Part shown: piece by piece, positions 1-8,644 of the stretch
Numbering within the stretch: the stretch's first letter is position 1
Layout of the letters: the number at the start of each line of letters is the position of its first letter
Origin: Streptococcus merionis DSM 19192
GTDB taxonomy: Bacteria; Bacillota; Bacilli; Lactobacillales; Streptococcaceae
Assembly (NCBI RefSeq): GCF_000380085.1
Contig: NZ_KB904538.1
Span: forward strand, 39,995-103,994
Length of the DNA: 64,000 nt
Direction of reading: 5' to 3'
Notes under the pieces: generated by a model
What the model was told of the DNA's origin: nothing
Databases searched by the model: none
What the model saw: the letters and a program-made list of their open reading frames with translations, nothing else
Made by a program: the position numbers and the translations under genes

Positions 1-294
1 CGTTGAAAAATGAGAAAATTGACGAGGAGTGTAAACACTCTAGGAAATTTTTGAATTTTACCGAGCATTTTAGCCCGTGTTCAGTTCATTAAGATACAAA
101 GCCCGTTAAGAAAAGCAACGAAAAATGGCAGCAAGTCACTAGGTGCTTTAGCACCAATGAACCACGGACGCAGAGGGTTCAGGATTTAGGACGGCTCGAG
201 CATTAAAATCACTAAAACAGAAACGCTGACAAAGACAGCAATTGCTCCTAAACTTTCTTCAAACGAGCTTCTCCTATTTCACTTTTCCACACAA
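1..294. other. Gene-free left edge
   Basis: I see no credible coding region here. The stretch holds a small palindrome near 28-41 (GAGTGT-AA-ACACTC). A piece at about 140-170 (GGTGCTTTAGCACCAATGAA) resembles the core of the dispersed repeat found near 25565 and 39195 in this window. It is most likely degenerate intergenic repeat sequence running in from the left. Confidence 0.5.
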
Positions 295-342
295 AAAACC
301 ATACCCTTTCAAGCTATCTGACGCCTGAAAGGGTATGGTTTT
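295..342 (-). terminator. Terminator of the 21-codon peptide unit
   Basis: Two perfectly complementary 17-base arms (295-311 and 326-342) enclose a 14-base loop, with A-rich and T-rich flanks. On the reverse strand it lies about 45 bases past the stop codon of the small peptide gene, so it probably ends that transcript. The flanks are symmetrical enough for it to work in both directions. Confidence 0.85.
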
Positions 343-387
343 AGTATTTTTACACACGAAAAGACTACTTGAGCCTAAGCTGCACAC

Positions 388-453
388 TTAAAACACGTCA
401 TCTACCATAAAAGGAGTCAGATTTTGAATTGATTTTACTGTTGCTTGTTTCAT
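388..453 (-). CDS. 21-residue peptide of unknown function
   Basis: This 21-codon reading frame begins MKQATVKSIQ and ends FMVDDVF. I do not recognise it. It has all the parts of a real gene: a strong Shine-Dalgarno sequence (GAAAGGAG, about 8 bases before ATG), a near-consensus promoter just upstream (489-517) and a strong hairpin terminator just downstream (295-342). The peptide is not hydrophobic. It has no cysteine, no double-glycine leader and no typical Shp or ComS signature, so I cannot assign it to a known signalling or bacteriocin class. It could be a secreted or internal signal, a ribosomally made precursor whose partners lie elsewhere, or a leader peptide. No other gene shares its transcript before the terminator. 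Confidence 0.6.
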   Translation of the reverse strand: MKQATVKSIQNLTPFMVDDVF

Positions 454-488
454 TTTTTCAAACTCCTTTCATTTTTATTAATGAGCTT

Positions 489-517
489 AGTCTAGCATAT
501 CTAAAAATACTTGTCAA
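489..517 (-). promoter_or_regulatory. Promoter of the 21-residue peptide
   Basis: On the reverse strand, -35 TTGACA (512-517), a 17-base spacer and -10 TAGACT (489-494) are seen, with TGC just before the -10, making an extended -10. It drives only the 21-codon unit. Its strength suggests abundant transcription of a very short RNA. Confidence 0.75.
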
Positions 518-631
518 GAGATTTTTCAAAAAAAGAAAACTGCAATCTTTTGTAAGACGCAGTCTGTAATTTTTAGAATTTGTATCACAAGTGAGGCACT
601 GTGATAAGTGTTAAGTTGTGAGGGCAATTTT

Positions 632-1342
632 TTATTGTCCGTAACCGTTACTACGAAGATAGGTGCTCCAAGATTCGTCTTCTGCTAAAGTCTGTGAGCT
701 GGTGTACTGACCGCGATAGCTGTTCCAAACCGTATCTCCGGCTGGCGCGGCTACCACATAGGCTGGCTGGTCATAAACTGTCAGACCATAACGCTCAATA
801 ATGCTATTGAGTTTTGTCGCATAGGATGTATCAGTCGCATAAGTTCCCGTTAATGCTGCCGTTGCATCCCAGTAGTTGGGCGCAAAAGACTTACGAGCTC
901 CTGCATAAAAATCAGAGCTTAAAAGATTGGCATAATCGTACATTGATTCAGCCCAGCTATTATAGGCGCGAAACGGTGCGTCAATATAGTAAGGATTGCC
1001 AAAGCCATCATCTTCCCAAGTTTTCATCGTAACGGAGCGACCGTTGTAAGAGCCTTTGATACCGTATAAGTTATAGCTTGGACCAATAGCTAGTCCAGAC
1101 TGACCGCTGTGCGATTCCAAAATAGCCTGCGCAATCATTACCGAAGCATAAAGATCACGTTCTTGGCCGATTTGGCGCGCGCGCTCACCAATTAAGTTGA
1201 TAAAATCCTGCGTTGCATCTCCAGTCAATCCTTGTGCTTCGACGTTATTATCAGTTGCCGTGAAAGGATTTCCAACCAATCCAGCAAAAACACCTGCCAA
1301 GGCTAGGCCTGTCATTATTGTTTTCTGAGCCATCTTTTTCAT
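632..1342 (-). CDS. Secreted glucosaminidase-family peptidoglycan hydrolase
   Basis: The 236-residue protein has an N-terminal signal peptide (MKKMAQK, a hydrophobic stretch, likely cleavage after VEA near residue 37). A mannosyl-glycoprotein endo-beta-N-acetylglucosaminidase domain (LYZ2/FlgJ type) follows. The family hallmarks are visible: AQAILESHSGQSGLA with the catalytic Glu, the YNLYGIKG motif and a C-terminal LNSIIERYGL. It would cut glycan strands outside the cell during wall turnover or cell separation. The start at 1342 is chosen because AGGAG lies about 10 bases before it; a longer frame from 1375 lacks one. An extended -10 (TGTTATAAT, 1381-1389) precedes the gene. The gene is monocistronic. 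The exact cell-cycle role cannot be read from the sequence. Confidence 0.85.
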   Translation of the reverse strand: MKKMAQKTIMTGLALAGVFAGLVGNPFTATDNNVEAQGLTGDATQDFINLIGERARQIGQERDLYASVMIAQAILESHSGQSGLAIGPSYNLYGIKGSYNGRSVTMKTWEDDGFGNPYYIDAPFRAYNSWAESMYDYANLLSSDFYAGARKSFAPNYWDATAALTGTYATDTSYATKLNSIIERYGLTVYDQPAYVVAAPAGDTVWNSYRGQYTSSQTLAEDESWSTYLRSNGYGQ

Positions 1343-1562
1343 TTTCAATTCTCCTGAGATTCTTTTAATGTCCAAGGTTTATTATAACAGAAGGGTTTGA
1401 CGAATAAAGGACATTATGTAACAATTGTATAATATTTCCCTTACAAAAGATAACAACGCTATTTGGGGATAAGTTCTTGTGTAGGAAGAAAGTTGCCTAT
1501 GTCTCTTCTTTTTTCAAAAATATGGTACAATTTTAAAAACGATATTTGACTGAGGAATTAAC

Positions 1563-1945
1563 ATGCACCATCTTAAAAAATTATCTTTTTAATCATCAGT
1601 CTGCTTGTTTTTGTTCTTGGAACGCTGGGTTTGTACTTGCCGATATTACCAACGACGGTCTTTTATCTGATAGCAGCCTTTTGTTTTGCGAGATCTCCTG
1701 ATCGGCTCTATCAAAAATGGCATCCTCTAAGAAATATCAAGAATATATTGTCGAACCTTTTGTCGAGCGAAAAGTAAGTAAACGTAAAAAAAGCCACCTC
1801 TTTCTCTCATTGACAATCATTTTTGGGTTGGGCATGTACTGTCTGAGTCAAATGGATGCTTCTGGGAATTTACCTTGCTCATATCATCGCGCTGAGCTGG
1901 TACTGGTCAAAACCACCTAAAAATCAATCAGAAGATACGATTTAA
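1563..1945 (+). pseudogene. Decayed DUF454 (YbaN-like) membrane protein gene
   Basis: Reading across frames recovers a small inner-membrane protein of the DUF454 family. After ATG HHLKKLSF the frame stops. A shift restores the family signature GLYLPILPTTVFYLIAAFCF and ARSPDRLYQKW. A second shift gives a transmembrane stretch (LFLSLTIIFGLG), and a third gives a C-terminal membrane segment ending at the TAA at 1943-1945. At least three frameshifts make it non-functional as written. A promoter-like TGGTACAAT precedes the ATG. The 67-codon frame inside it is only a fragment of this gene. Confidence 0.75.
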
Positions 1946-2003
1946 TTTCTGCAAACTGTTGCAAAATCTGGACTTACTGCGTCAAATAAAGTAAAATAGG
2001 CCT

Positions 2004-2699
2004 ATGAAAATTTTGATAACATCTGGCGGGACAGCTGAAAGCATTGATCAAGTCCGTGAGATTACCAACCAAGCCACTGGTAGACTAGGACAAGTCATGG
2101 CTGAAATCTTTCTGGCAGCCGGTCATGAGGTGACTTTTGTGACCACCAAGCATGCGCTGAAGCCACCCGAGCACGATAGGTTGACAACTCTGCTTGTGAG
2201 CAATGTTGCCAGTTTGCTAGAGGCTTTAGAACAGCAAGTTCCTACGCACGATGCCGTTATCCATGCTATGGCGGTTTCTGATTACAGTCCAATCTATATG
2301 ACTGACTTTGATACTGTGGCAAACTCGGACGATCTGACTGAATTTCTTCATGCTCAAAACTCGGAAACTAAAATTTCGTCTAACGCTAATTACCAAGTTC
2401 TATTTCTCAAAAAAACACCGAAACTCATCAGCATGATCAAAAAATGGAACCCTGAGACAATTCTTATTGGTTTTAAACTTTTGGTCGATGTTGACAAGTC
2501 TGAACTGTTTAGTGTTGCTAGGAATAGCCTTCTTAAAAACCAAGCTGATTTGATTGTGGCCAATGATTTGACAGAGATTTCAGGGGATCGGCATATCGCT
2601 TACCTTGTTGATCATGAGTCCGAGCAACGTGCCACAACCAAGCAGGAAATCTCCCTACAACTCTTGAACTATCTCGAACGAAAGGAACATCAGTCATGA
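2004..2699 (+). CDS. coaB: Phosphopantothenate-cysteine ligase
   Basis: The 231-residue stand-alone CoaB joins cysteine to 4'-phosphopantothenate, the second step of CoA synthesis from pantothenate. The Rossmann start MKILITSGGTAESIDQVR and ITNQATGRLGQ are typical, as is the ILIGFKLL...LLKNQADLIVANDL region. Streptococci carry CoaB and CoaC as separate proteins instead of the fused Dfp, and that is the case here. The gene overlaps coaC by four bases (ATGA), showing translational coupling. A -10-like TAAAAT at 1992-1997 ends only six bases before the ATG and no Shine-Dalgarno is visible, so the mRNA may be leaderless. Confidence 0.92.
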   Translation: MKILITSGGTAESIDQVREITNQATGRLGQVMAEIFLAAGHEVTFVTTKHALKPPEHDRLTTLLVSNVASLLEALEQQVPTHDAVIHAMAVSDYSPIYMTDFDTVANSDDLTEFLHAQNSETKISSNANYQVLFLKKTPKLISMIKKWNPETILIGFKLLVDVDKSELFSVARNSLLKNQADLIVANDLTEISGDRHIAYLVDHESEQRATTKQEISLQLLNYLERKEHQS

Positions 2700-3250
2700 C
2701 TAAACGCATTACGTTAGCCGTTACAGGCTCTATCTCAGCTTATAAGGCAGCTGATTTGACCAGTCAGTTGACCAAGTTGGGATATGATGTGACCGTTTTG
2801 ATGACCAAATCTGCCACGCAATTCATCACACCATTAACCCTACAAGTTTTGTCTAAAAACAGTGTTCATTTGGATGTCATGGATGAGCCAAAAGCAGATA
2901 AAGTCAATCACATCGAACTGGCGAAGCAAACGGATCTTTTTATCGTTGTGCCAGCTTCTGCCAATACAATTGCTAAGTTAGCGCATGGTTTAGCCGATGA
3001 TATTGTCTCTTGTGTCGCCCTGGCTTTACCTGCTGAGACGCCTAAGTTGATTGCGCCAGCTATGAACACCCAAATGTACCAAAATTCCATTACCCAAGCC
3101 AATATTGCAAGCCTGAAGGCTTATGGCTACCAAGAAATCATGCCACGCGAAGCCTTACTGGCCTGCGGTGATTATGGACGCGGTGCCTTAGCCGACTTAC
3201 CACTCATTATCCAAACGATCAAGGAGACCATAGATGCCATCACTCAATAG
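2696..3250 (+). CDS. coaC: Phosphopantothenoylcysteine decarboxylase
   Basis: This 184-residue flavoprotein of the HFCD family decarboxylates 4'-phosphopantothenoylcysteine to 4'-phosphopantetheine in CoA synthesis. Visible features are the FMN-binding start LAVTGSISAYKAADL, the active-site His in NHIELAK, the PASANTIAKLAHGLADD segment, APAMNTQMY (the conserved PxMNxxM-type motif) and the flap cysteine in LLACGDYGRG. It overlaps coaB by four bases upstream and the ECF S component by 17 bases downstream, so the three are one operon. Confidence 0.92.
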   Translation: MTKRITLAVTGSISAYKAADLTSQLTKLGYDVTVLMTKSATQFITPLTLQVLSKNSVHLDVMDEPKADKVNHIELAKQTDLFIVVPASANTIAKLAHGLADDIVSCVALALPAETPKLIAPAMNTQMYQNSITQANIASLKAYGYQEIMPREALLACGDYGRGALADLPLIIQTIKETIDAITQ

Positions 3251-3818
3251 AAAAAAACAATCTAACACTCTGGCTGTTGTTGCCATGTTTTTTGCGACTA
3301 TGCTAGTCATCCATTTTATGACCTCATTTATTTTCAATGTGCTTCCGGTTCCCATCAAACCGACATTAGTTCACGTCCCTGTCATCATCGCCTCTATCAT
3401 CTACGGACCACGTATTGGTGCTAGTCTAGGGTTTTTAATGGGGATTATCAGTGTGGTAACCAACACAATGATCCTCTTACCGACTAGTTACCTTTTCTCT
3501 CCCTTTGTCCCTAATGGGAATATCAACTCACTGATCATTGCTATGATACCGAGGATTTTAATTGGGATTACACCTTACTTCGTTTACAACTTTTTGAAAA
3601 ACAAGACAGGGCTTATCATTGCTGGCGCTATTGGTTCCATGACCAATACCTTATTCGTGCTAGGTGGTATTTTCATTCTTTTTGCCAATGTCTACTCTGG
3701 TGATGTCCAAGCAATGCTAGCTACCGTCTTTGGTGCCAATGCTATTGCAGAGATGGTGATTTCAGCTATATTAACGGTAGCTGTTGTTCCTGTTTTAGAA
3801 AAATTAGCGAAGCGTTAA
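3234..3818 (+). CDS. panT: ECF transporter S component, probable pantothenate (PanT-like)
   Basis: The 194-residue integral membrane protein has about six hydrophobic segments and a YGPRIGASLGFLMGI motif common in ECF substrate-binding S components. It starts inside the end of coaC, with AAGGAG ahead of the ATG. Its position at the end of a CoA-synthesis operon points to pantothenate as substrate, so the module both imports and uses the vitamin. The shared energising subunits (EcfA1, EcfA2, EcfT) are not in this window. The substrate assignment rests on gene context; the ECF-S family call is firm. Confidence 0.82.
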   Translation: MPSLNRKKQSNTLAVVAMFFATMLVIHFMTSFIFNVLPVPIKPTLVHVPVIIASIIYGPRIGASLGFLMGIISVVTNTMILLPTSYLFSPFVPNGNINSLIIAMIPRILIGITPYFVYNFLKNKTGLIIAGAIGSMTNTLFVLGGIFILFANVYSGDVQAMLATVFGANAIAEMVISAILTVAVVPVLEKLAKR

Positions 3819-3906
3819 CTGTTTAGGCCTATATTCACAGATCAATGAAAGGCTAATGATGAATAGTGAAAAGATAGTTTTAAACAGTTATTACCATGAC
3901 TGTGTG

Positions 3907-3943
3907 GGTGAGTCGGCTCAGAAGGAGTTGACTCACCTTTTTC
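3907..3943 (+). terminator. Terminator after coaB-coaC-panT
   Basis: GGTGAGTC (3907-3914) and GACTCACC (3930-3937) form an eight-base-pair stem followed by a run of T. The position, about 90 bases after the panT stop and before the pgm promoter, fits a factor-independent terminator. Confidence 0.8.
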
Positions 3944-4018
3944 TGTTCCTTTTCCAAAGATTTCTTATGAAAATTTTTCAGAAATATTCCATTTTTAACT
4001 GTTATTTTTACAAAATCA

Positions 4019-4042
4019 TGGTATAATGAAAGCGATTAATTA
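4019..4042 (+). promoter_or_regulatory. pgm promoter with weak cre-like site
   Basis: An extended -10 (TGG followed by TATAAT at 4022-4027) lies 32 bases before the pgm ATG. Overlapping it at 4025-4042 is a cre-like sequence (TGAAAGCG core) that departs from consensus at two conserved positions on its right side. Promoter confidence is good. CcpA binding is only a possibility. Confidence 0.55.
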
Positions 4043-4058
4043 ATAAAGGAGTTTTCCC

Positions 4059-5777
4059 ATGTCCTATCAAGAAAATTACCAAAAATGGCTCGATGCCGCT
4101 ACTCTTCCCAATTACCTTCGTGAAGAATTAATTTCCATGGATGAAAAGACCAAGGAAGACGCATTTTACACTAACTTAGAGTTTGGGACTGCTGGGATGC
4201 GTGGTATCATCGGTGCTGGAACGAACCGTATCAACATTTTTGTTGTTCGTCAGGCAACAGAAGGTCTGGCACAACTGATTGAAAGCAAAGGAGACGATGC
4301 TAAGCGACGCGGTGTTGTGATCGCCTATGATAGCCGCCACTTCTCGCCAGAGTTTGCAGATGAGGCTGCTGCTGTCCTTGCTTACCACGGTATCAAGGCC
4401 TATGTTTTTGAAGGCCTGCGACCAACCCCTGAACTTTCCTTTGCGGTACGCCATCTCCATACTTGGGCTGGTATTATGATTACAGCTAGCCACAATCCTG
4501 CGCCTTTTAACGGTTATAAGGTTTATGGGGAAGACGGGGGCCAAATGCCACCTGCTGATGCTGATGCACTGACTGATTACATCCGTGCTATCGAAAATCC
4601 ATTTGACATCGCTGTTGCTGATCTAGATACAGCTAAAGAAAATGGTATTGTTGAAATGATTGGGGAAACTGTTGATGCAGAGTACCTCAAAGAAGTTGAG
4701 TCAGTTAATATCAACACAGACTTGATTGCTGAATTCGGCCGTGATATGAAGATTGTCTACACCCCTCTTCACGGCACAGGTGAAATGTTAGCGCGTCGTG
4801 CTTTAGCACAAGCTGGCTTTGAGGCTGTTGAGGTTGTTGAGGAACAGGCAATTGCAGACCCAGACTTCTCAACTGTGGCCTCACCAAACCCTGAAAGCCA
4901 AGCAGCCTTTGCTATGGCAGAAGCATTAGGTCGTGAGGTCGGAGCAGATGTTCTTGTCGCTACCGATCCTGATGCAGACCGCCTCGGTGTTGAAATCCGT
5001 CAACCAGACGGTAGCTACACGAACCTCTCTGGTAATCAAATCGGTGCCATCATCGCCAAATATATCTTAGAAGCTCACAAGCAAGCAGGTACTCTGCCTG
5101 CCAATGCAGCGTTAGCTAAATCTATCGTATCAACAGAGCTAGTCACTAAGATTGCCGAAAGCTATGGCGCAACCATGTTCAACGTCCTGACAGGCTTCAA
5201 ATTCATTGCTGAAAAAATTCAAGAGTTTGAAGACACCAATAACCACACTTATATGTTTGGGTTTGAAGAAAGCTTTGGATATCTAATCAAGCCATTTGTG
5301 CGCGATAAGGATGCGATTCAAGCGCTTCTTATCATCGCTGAAATCGCAGCCTACTATCGTTCTCGCGGCCTTACATTAGCTGATGGCATTGATGAGATTT
5401 ACAAGGAATATGGTTACTTTGCTGAGAAGACCATTTCAGTGACCTTATCAGGGGTTGACGGTGCGGCCGAAATTAAGAAGATTATGGATAAGTTCCGCAG
5501 CCATGCTCCAAGCACTTTTGGACAAATCGCTGTGGCACAAACAGAAGACTTCCAAGAACTCACTTCTACTACTGCGGATGGTCACGTAACAGCTCTGACA
5601 ACGCCACCAAGCAACGTCCTCAAGTACAGCTTGATTGACGATTCATGGTTTGCCGTTCGTCCTTCAGGAACTGAGCCTAAGATTAAGTTCTACATTGCGA
5701 CCGTTGGCACAGATCTCAGCGATGCGCAAGCTAAAATTGACGCTATCGAAGCTGATATTAATGCCTTTGTAAAATAA
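4059..5777 (+). CDS. pgm: Phosphoglucomutase / phospho-sugar mutase
   Basis: The 572-residue alpha-D-phosphohexomutase interconverts glucose-6-phosphate and glucose-1-phosphate. All four family blocks are visible: the active-site phosphoserine loop TASHNPAPFNGYK (Ser144), the metal-binding loop ATDPDADRLG, the sugar-binding FGFEESFGYL and the phosphate-binding RPSGTEPKIKFY. It supplies glucose-1-phosphate for the ADP-glucose pyrophosphorylase encoded just downstream, and for cell-wall and capsule nucleotide sugars. It is monocistronic, with a terminator at 5795-5829. Start ATG 4059 has AAAGGAG about nine bases upstream. Confidence 0.95.
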   Translation: MSYQENYQKWLDAATLPNYLREELISMDEKTKEDAFYTNLEFGTAGMRGIIGAGTNRINIFVVRQATEGLAQLIESKGDDAKRRGVVIAYDSRHFSPEFADEAAAVLAYHGIKAYVFEGLRPTPELSFAVRHLHTWAGIMITASHNPAPFNGYKVYGEDGGQMPPADADALTDYIRAIENPFDIAVADLDTAKENGIVEMIGETVDAEYLKEVESVNINTDLIAEFGRDMKIVYTPLHGTGEMLARRALAQAGFEAVEVVEEQAIADPDFSTVASPNPESQAAFAMAEALGREVGADVLVATDPDADRLGVEIRQPDGSYTNLSGNQIGAIIAKYILEAHKQAGTLPANAALAKSIVSTELVTKIAESYGATMFNVLTGFKFIAEKIQEFEDTNNHTYMFGFEESFGYLIKPFVRDKDAIQALLIIAEIAAYYRSRGLTLADGIDEIYKEYGYFAEKTISVTLSGVDGAAEIKKIMDKFRSHAPSTFGQIAVAQTEDFQELTSTTADGHVTALTTPPSNVLKYSLIDDSWFAVRPSGTEPKIKFYIATVGTDLSDAQAKIDAIEADINAFVK

Positions 5778-5794
5778 TAAAACCTCATAGAAAT

Positions 5795-5829
5795 AAAAGG
5801 AGACAGCCAAAATAGCTTTCTCCTTTTTC
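5795..5829 (+). terminator. pgm terminator
   Basis: AAAAGGAGA (5795-5803) pairs with TCTCCTTTT (5819-5827), followed by T residues. It lies 18 bases after the pgm stop. The remaining ~250 bases up to the glgC promoter show no gene. Confidence 0.8.
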
Positions 5830-6084
5830 ATATTTTGGTAGAACCTGCTAATTAAGGCTGCTTTTCTTATAAAAACCGAACGTTAATTTCTCCACTTTGT
5901 TTATCATTCATTTTTCATCGACTTTACCATGTAATCCCTCTCAATTTTTTCATAAATTGAGGCTAATTTTTGAAAAAATAGGTTTCTAAAATGTCATCTG
6001 AAACCGTTTGATTTCTTACAAAATCAGTCATGGAAAGACTTTGCAAAAGATTTGTAAGTTTTAGCTAAAAAATTGACAAAAAAT

Positions 6085-6124
6085 ATAGAAAGCGATTTCA
6101 TTTTTCTGATGTTTATGATATAAT
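6085..6124 (+). promoter_or_regulatory. glg operon promoter with overlapping cre-like site
   Basis: An extended -10 (TGA plus TATAAT at 6119-6124) lies 33 bases before the glgC start. A 17/18 match to the CcpA cre consensus, ATAGAAAGCGATTTCATT, covers 6085-6102 where the -35 region should be. CcpA bound there would block RNA polymerase. Repression of glycogen synthesis genes during growth on preferred sugar is the expected result, by inference. Confidence 0.65.
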
Positions 6125-6157
6125 ATATCTATAATAAAAACAAAGGAGTTGGTTGAT

Positions 6158-7297
6158 TTGGCAAATAATAAAATGTTGGCAATGATTCTTGCTGGTGGTC
6201 GTGGAACGCGTTTAGAAGGACTCACAAAGAAAGTCGCTAAACCTGCAGTGGCTTTTGGCGGAAAGTATCGTATTATTGATTTTCCGCTCAGCAACTGTGC
6301 AAATTCTGGTATCGAAGTCGTGGGTGTTTTGACTCAGTACGAGTCTGTTCAACTCAACTCCTATGTTGCTAAATCGCAACGCTGGGGGCTTGATGTTAAG
6401 GATTCTGGTATTTTCGTTCTACCTCCGCGTGAAAAGACTAGCGGTTTTGGCCTTTACAAGGGCACTGCTGATGCCATTACTCAAAACATTGACTTTATTG
6501 ACCTAAATGAGCCTGAGCATGTCCTTATCCTGTCTGGTGACCACATCTACAAGATGAACTATGACAAACTGCTTGAAACACACGAACGCAACAAGGCAGA
6601 TGCTACAATCGCCGTTATTGAAGTGCCACTCAAAGAAGCTTCGCGCTTCGGTATCATGAATACTGACGAGGATTATCGCATTGAGGAATTTGAAGAAAAA
6701 CCGGCTGAGCCTAAGAGTAATCTCGCTTCTATGGGAATCTATATCTTCAACTGGAAAACGCTCAAGAAATACCTCCTCGAAGATGAAAGTCTCGAAGAAT
6801 CGACACACGATTTTGGACACGACATTATTCCTAAATACTTGGCAGATGGCTTAAAACTCTATGCGCATCCGTTTAAGGGTTACTGGAAGGATGTTGGAAC
6901 CGTTAACAGCCTTTGGGAATCCAATATGGATCTGCTTGATTCTAGCAATGACCTTGAACTATCAAATGCCACTTGGCGTATTTACTCTGAGGACTCTGGA
7001 TCTCCTGCTCAGGTTATTGGAAAGCACGCTGTAGTCAAGTCAGCCTATATTGACAAAGGTGCCATTATTGAAGGGGATGTCGAGCATTCTGTTATTTCGA
7101 CTGACGTTCAAGTTGCTGAAGGAGCTGTTGTGAAAAACTCCGTTCTTCTGCCAGGAGCGCAAATCGCAGATGACACTGATCTGGAGTATGTCATTGTTGC
7201 TGAAAAAGTCAAGGTCGGACCAGGTGTTGTCTTGTCTGGAACGAAAGACAAGATATTACTAATTGATAAAGATATCGCAAACAACAAGGAGGACTAA
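6158..7297 (+). CDS. glgC: Glucose-1-phosphate adenylyltransferase, catalytic subunit
   Basis: This enzyme makes ADP-glucose and pyrophosphate from glucose-1-phosphate and ATP, the committed step of bacterial glycogen synthesis. The N-terminal nucleotidyltransferase motif [21 protein letters not shown] is intact, followed by [10 protein letters not shown], the sugar-phosphate region and a C-terminal left-handed beta-helix with repeating hexapeptides. The start is taken as the TTG at 6158, because AAGGAG ends nine bases before it; a TTG at 6149 would touch the ribosome-binding site. The protein is about 379 residues. It begins an operon with glgD, glgA and glgB. In Gram-positive bacteria the active enzyme is a GlgC-GlgD complex. 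Confidence 0.93.
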   Translation: MANNKMLAMILAGGRGTRLEGLTKKVAKPAVAFGGKYRIIDFPLSNCANSGIEVVGVLTQYESVQLNSYVAKSQRWGLDVKDSGIFVLPPREKTSGFGLYKGTADAITQNIDFIDLNEPEHVLILSGDHIYKMNYDKLLETHERNKADATIAVIEVPLKEASRFGIMNTDEDYRIEEFEEKPAEPKSNLASMGIYIFNWKTLKKYLLEDESLEESTHDFGHDIIPKYLADGLKLYAHPFKGYWKDVGTVNSLWESNMDLLDSSNDLELSNATWRIYSEDSGSPAQVIGKHAVVKSAYIDKGAIIEGDVEHSVISTDVQVAEGAVVKNSVLLPGAQIADDTDLEYVIVAEKVKVGPGVVLSGTKDKILLIDKDIANNKED

Positions 7298-7298
7298 A

Positions 7299-8417
7299 AT
7301 GTTACGAAACACCTTAGGAATTGTCAATGTTGATGGTAAAAATGTCGATTTTGGTCCAGAATTTATGCCGCACCGTAGCACTCAGGCATACGGCTTTTTG
7401 GGGCGCTACCGCTTGATTGACTTTGTTCTCTCTAACTTTTCTAACTCAGGTATTACTGACTTCCAAGTTTACATGTCTTCCAAGATGCGTTCAACCATTC
7501 AGCACGTTGGGACTGGTGATCAATACAATATCAATAGCAAACGCGGGAAGCTTCGTCTTCTAATGAGCGAGTCAAACGCAACATCAATCTACCAACATGA
7601 TGTCAAAGCCTTTACAGACAACATTCGCTATATTGAAGGGTCTAAAAAGGAATATATTTTGATTGCACCAAGTTACTTCGTTTACAGTCAAGATTTTAAT
7701 AAGGTTGAAGAGGCCCATGAACAGACAGGTGCTGATATTACTGTTCTTTACAAAAATACGACCAATGCTAAAGAAGCCTTTATCGGGTGTGATACCTTGA
7801 AATTTGATAATAATAAACGCATCATCGGTTTTGAGGAAAACCACGGTAAGTACAAAAACCGCCAAATTTCTCTTGAAGCTTACTTTATGAAGCGCACTCT
7901 CTTCATTGAGCTTATTAAACGCGCCAATAAAGTTTCGTCTCTTTATTGGTTTAAGGAAATTTTGGCTGATGTGGTGAATGATTATAAAGTCATGGGCTAT
8001 GCCCATCGTGACTATGTGGCCTGTATCAATACCATCGAATCCTACTACAAGACACAGATTGATCTTATTGATCCCGTTAACCGCAAGCTCCTCTTCAAGC
8101 CAAAATGGCCAATACATACTCAGACAACCGACAGTTCTCCTACTTTGTATGGTCCGCTTGCTGAGGTTTCTGGCAGTCTGATTTCAAACGGTAGTTCGAT
8201 CAATGGTCAGGTGGAAAATTCCGTCATTGACCGCGATGTAGTCATTGAAGACGGGGTTGTGGTCAGAAATTCTATCATCATGAACGGTGCCATTATTCGC
8301 TCAGGTGTGACAATTGAAAATGCCATCATCGATAAAGAAACTGAAATCAAGCATTCTATCGATATTCAAGGGACTCCTGAAACCCCTGTTTACATCAAGC
8401 CGCGCGAAATTATCTGA
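7299..8417 (+). CDS. glgD: Glucose-1-phosphate adenylyltransferase regulatory subunit GlgD
   Basis: The 372-residue paralogue of GlgC begins MLRNTLGIVNVDGKN. The family fold is kept (RYRLIDFVLSNFSNSG, C-terminal beta-helix hexapeptides), but the glycine-rich GGRGTRL catalytic loop of GlgC is replaced by RSTQAYGFLGRY. This is the known distinction of the GlgD subunit, which raises GlgC activity. The ATG at 7299 follows the glgC stop by one base, with AAGGAGG just ahead. The following 227-base gap before glgA contains an unusual nested inverted repeat. Confidence 0.92.
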   Translation: MLRNTLGIVNVDGKNVDFGPEFMPHRSTQAYGFLGRYRLIDFVLSNFSNSGITDFQVYMSSKMRSTIQHVGTGDQYNINSKRGKLRLLMSESNATSIYQHDVKAFTDNIRYIEGSKKEYILIAPSYFVYSQDFNKVEEAHEQTGADITVLYKNTTNAKEAFIGCDTLKFDNNKRIIGFEENHGKYKNRQISLEAYFMKRTLFIELIKRANKVSSLYWFKEILADVVNDYKVMGYAHRDYVACINTIESYYKTQIDLIDPVNRKLLFKPKWPIHTQTTDSSPTLYGPLAEVSGSLISNGSSINGQVENSVIDRDVVIEDGVVVRNSIIMNGAIIRSGVTIENAIIDKETEIKHSIDIQGTPETPVYIKPREII

Positions 8418-8422
8418 TAGAC

Positions 8423-8545
8423 TTGTTCGGAAACAAAAAAACTGTCTCAGAAGTCAGATTTCTCCATCACTCATAGAAAGCCATTTGAAAACTTAGAATG
8501 ACAGTTTATGAAAAGGAACTAACTTTTCAATGAACTTCCGAACAA
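8423..8545. repeat. Nested inverted repeat in the glgD-glgA gap
   Basis: The outer arms TTGTTCGGAA (8423-8432) and TTCCGAACAA (8536-8545) are perfect complements. Inside them AAACTGTC (8439-8446) and GACAGTTT (8500-8507) are also perfect complements. The two nested pairs sit in an otherwise tight operon and contain no convincing reading frame. The shape suggests a small mobile-type palindromic element or an RNA hairpin that adjusts expression between glgD and glgA. A further GGGCTGGGCAA piece at about 8582-8592 resembles the start of other streptococcal intergenic repeats. Confidence 0.6.
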
Positions 8546-8644
8546 ACCTAATGAATCCTACACTACTTTGGAATATAGTCGGGGCTGGGCAACGCTCTTG
8601 CTCCGATTTCCTTTAATCTGCTTTCTCACAGAAAGGATCTTACC

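Noticed and set aside
7584..8117. 177-codon reverse frame inside glgD
   Set aside because: It is antisense to an intact conserved gene, with no promoter or terminator of its own.
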